NCBI GenBank assembly: GCA_017354595.1
Contig: JAFMQQ010000007.1
Location: forward strand, 1 to 20,500
Direction: 5' to 3'
Source of the DNA: Micromonosporaceae bacterium
GTDB lineage: Bacteria; Actinomycetota; Actinomycetes; Mycobacteriales; Micromonosporaceae
DNA length: 20,500 bases
Shown: positions 20,179 through 20,500 of the stretch, in pieces
How the letters are laid out: each line of letters begins with the position of its first letter
How positions within the stretch are numbered: position 1 is the first letter of the stretch
Translations under genes and position numbers: made by a program
Notes under the pieces: generated by a model
Database searches by the model: none
Seen by the model: the letters and a program-made list of their open reading frames with translations, nothing else
What the model was told of the DNA's origin: nothing

Positions 20179-20500
20179 GTGCCCCGGAACACGCCGGACG
20201 TGGAACCTTGGCCACAGCGGCAACGCTGGCCTCACCACGAGACCCGGGAGCTGGTCGTGCAGCCCGAGTCGCCGCCGGTACCGAGGGCGCTCGAGCCGCT
20301 CGGCCGGCCGGAGGCCGGGCCCGAAGGCGGACGCCGGCCCCGGCGATGGGCCCGCCGGCTGGCGGTGACCGCGGTGGCGTCCACCGCGGTCGGTGTCCTG
20401 GCCATCTCCGGCGGGCTGTTCGCCCGCGATGTCCTGGCCCCGGTCGCCGGTACCGCCGGCGCACCCGCCGTACCCTTGCCGGCACCCAGCTCGGCCGGCG
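20179..20500 (+). CDS. Membrane-anchored protein, N-terminal part only (right edge)
   Basis: The frame from GTG 20179 is open to the window end (107 codons). It encodes a charged, Pro-rich cytoplasmic N-terminus (MPRNTPDVEPWPQRQRWPHH, later PEGGRRPRRWARRL). A single hydrophobic span follows (about 61-82: LAVTAVASTAVGVLAISGGLF), then an Ala/Pro-rich outer stretch (VAGTAGAPAVPLPAPSSAG). This is a type II (N-in) anchored topology, as in many exported actinobacterial enzymes. The functional domain is beyond the window and I do not guess it. The start is supported by TAGGCT 6 nt upstream and the lack of any Shine-Dalgarno. Confidence 0.7.
   Translation, partial: MPRNTPDVEPWPQRQRWPHHETRELVVQPESPPVPRALEPLGRPEAGPEGGRRPRRWARRLAVTAVASTAVGVLAISGGLFARDVLAPVAGTAGAPAVPLPAPSSAG

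Noticed and set aside
20110..20238. Upstream in-frame extension of the hexosaminidase as a signal peptide
   Set aside because: The extension is not a signal sequence (no hydrophobic core after a basic N-terminus) and it overlaps the -10 box and the divergent gene.
1..20500. tRNA, rRNA, insertion sequences or prophage genes
   Set aside because: No transposase or integrase motif, no tRNA-like fold and no rRNA sequence was recognised on either strand.

Overview
The window is about 70% G+C or more, with NNC/NNG third positions. It contains a mycothiol-dependent-enzyme-type protein, OmpR/HK and MocR regulators, and many genes that start directly at a TANNNT -10 box. Together these point to a high-GC actinomycete. 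The very frequent GTAC/GGTACC words suggest Micromonosporaceae, but that is an inference. It reads as ordinary chromosome, with no phage, IS, CRISPR, tRNA or rRNA.

Left end (1-4254): the end of a histidine/tryptophan cluster on the minus strand (hisI, then trpE, overlapping as GTGA; trpE runs off the left edge). A 417-bp divergent region follows, then a plus-strand gene for a very acidic Ala/Glu/Pro repeat protein that ends in a small conserved actinobacterial domain. A long bidirectional hairpin separates it from a convergent merR-type regulator.

Middle (4255-9774): a compact drug-exporter-type operon (ABC ATPase, ABC-2 permease, TetR). Its promoter (TTGACC-N18-TAGCGT) carries a perfect palindrome over the -10, a likely operator for the TetR protein. 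Next is a NiCoT nickel/cobalt transporter preceded by a near-perfect Nur box. A convergent four-helix membrane protein shares a terminator with it in which both stop codons sit in the stem. A TIGR03085-type metal-binding protein and a Nudix hydrolase converge with a 2-bp gap.

Right half (9775-20500): an OmpR-type response regulator and its histidine kinase (minus strand, 22-nt overlap) diverge from a plus-strand operon of a secreted LolA/DUF2092-like protein, a BcrA-type ABC ATPase and a permease. The genes overlap at both junctions. Three TCAG half-sites at 10-11 bp spacing in the divergent region are a likely response-regulator site. So this looks like an envelope-stress or export module with its own sensor. 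It is followed by a FadD15-like acyl-CoA synthetase, a 21-bp tandem repeat block at a convergent gene end, a MocR/PdxR-type regulator, an apparently cytoplasmic GH20 beta-N-acetylhexosaminidase, and the start of a membrane-anchored protein cut by the right edge.

I see no strong case for a wholly new system. The most informative signals are regulatory (Nur box, TetR palindrome, MerR 19-bp-spacer promoter, TCAG array), the repeat-built acidic protein, the 21-bp repeat block, two TTA codons, and a set of seven probable leaderless genes.
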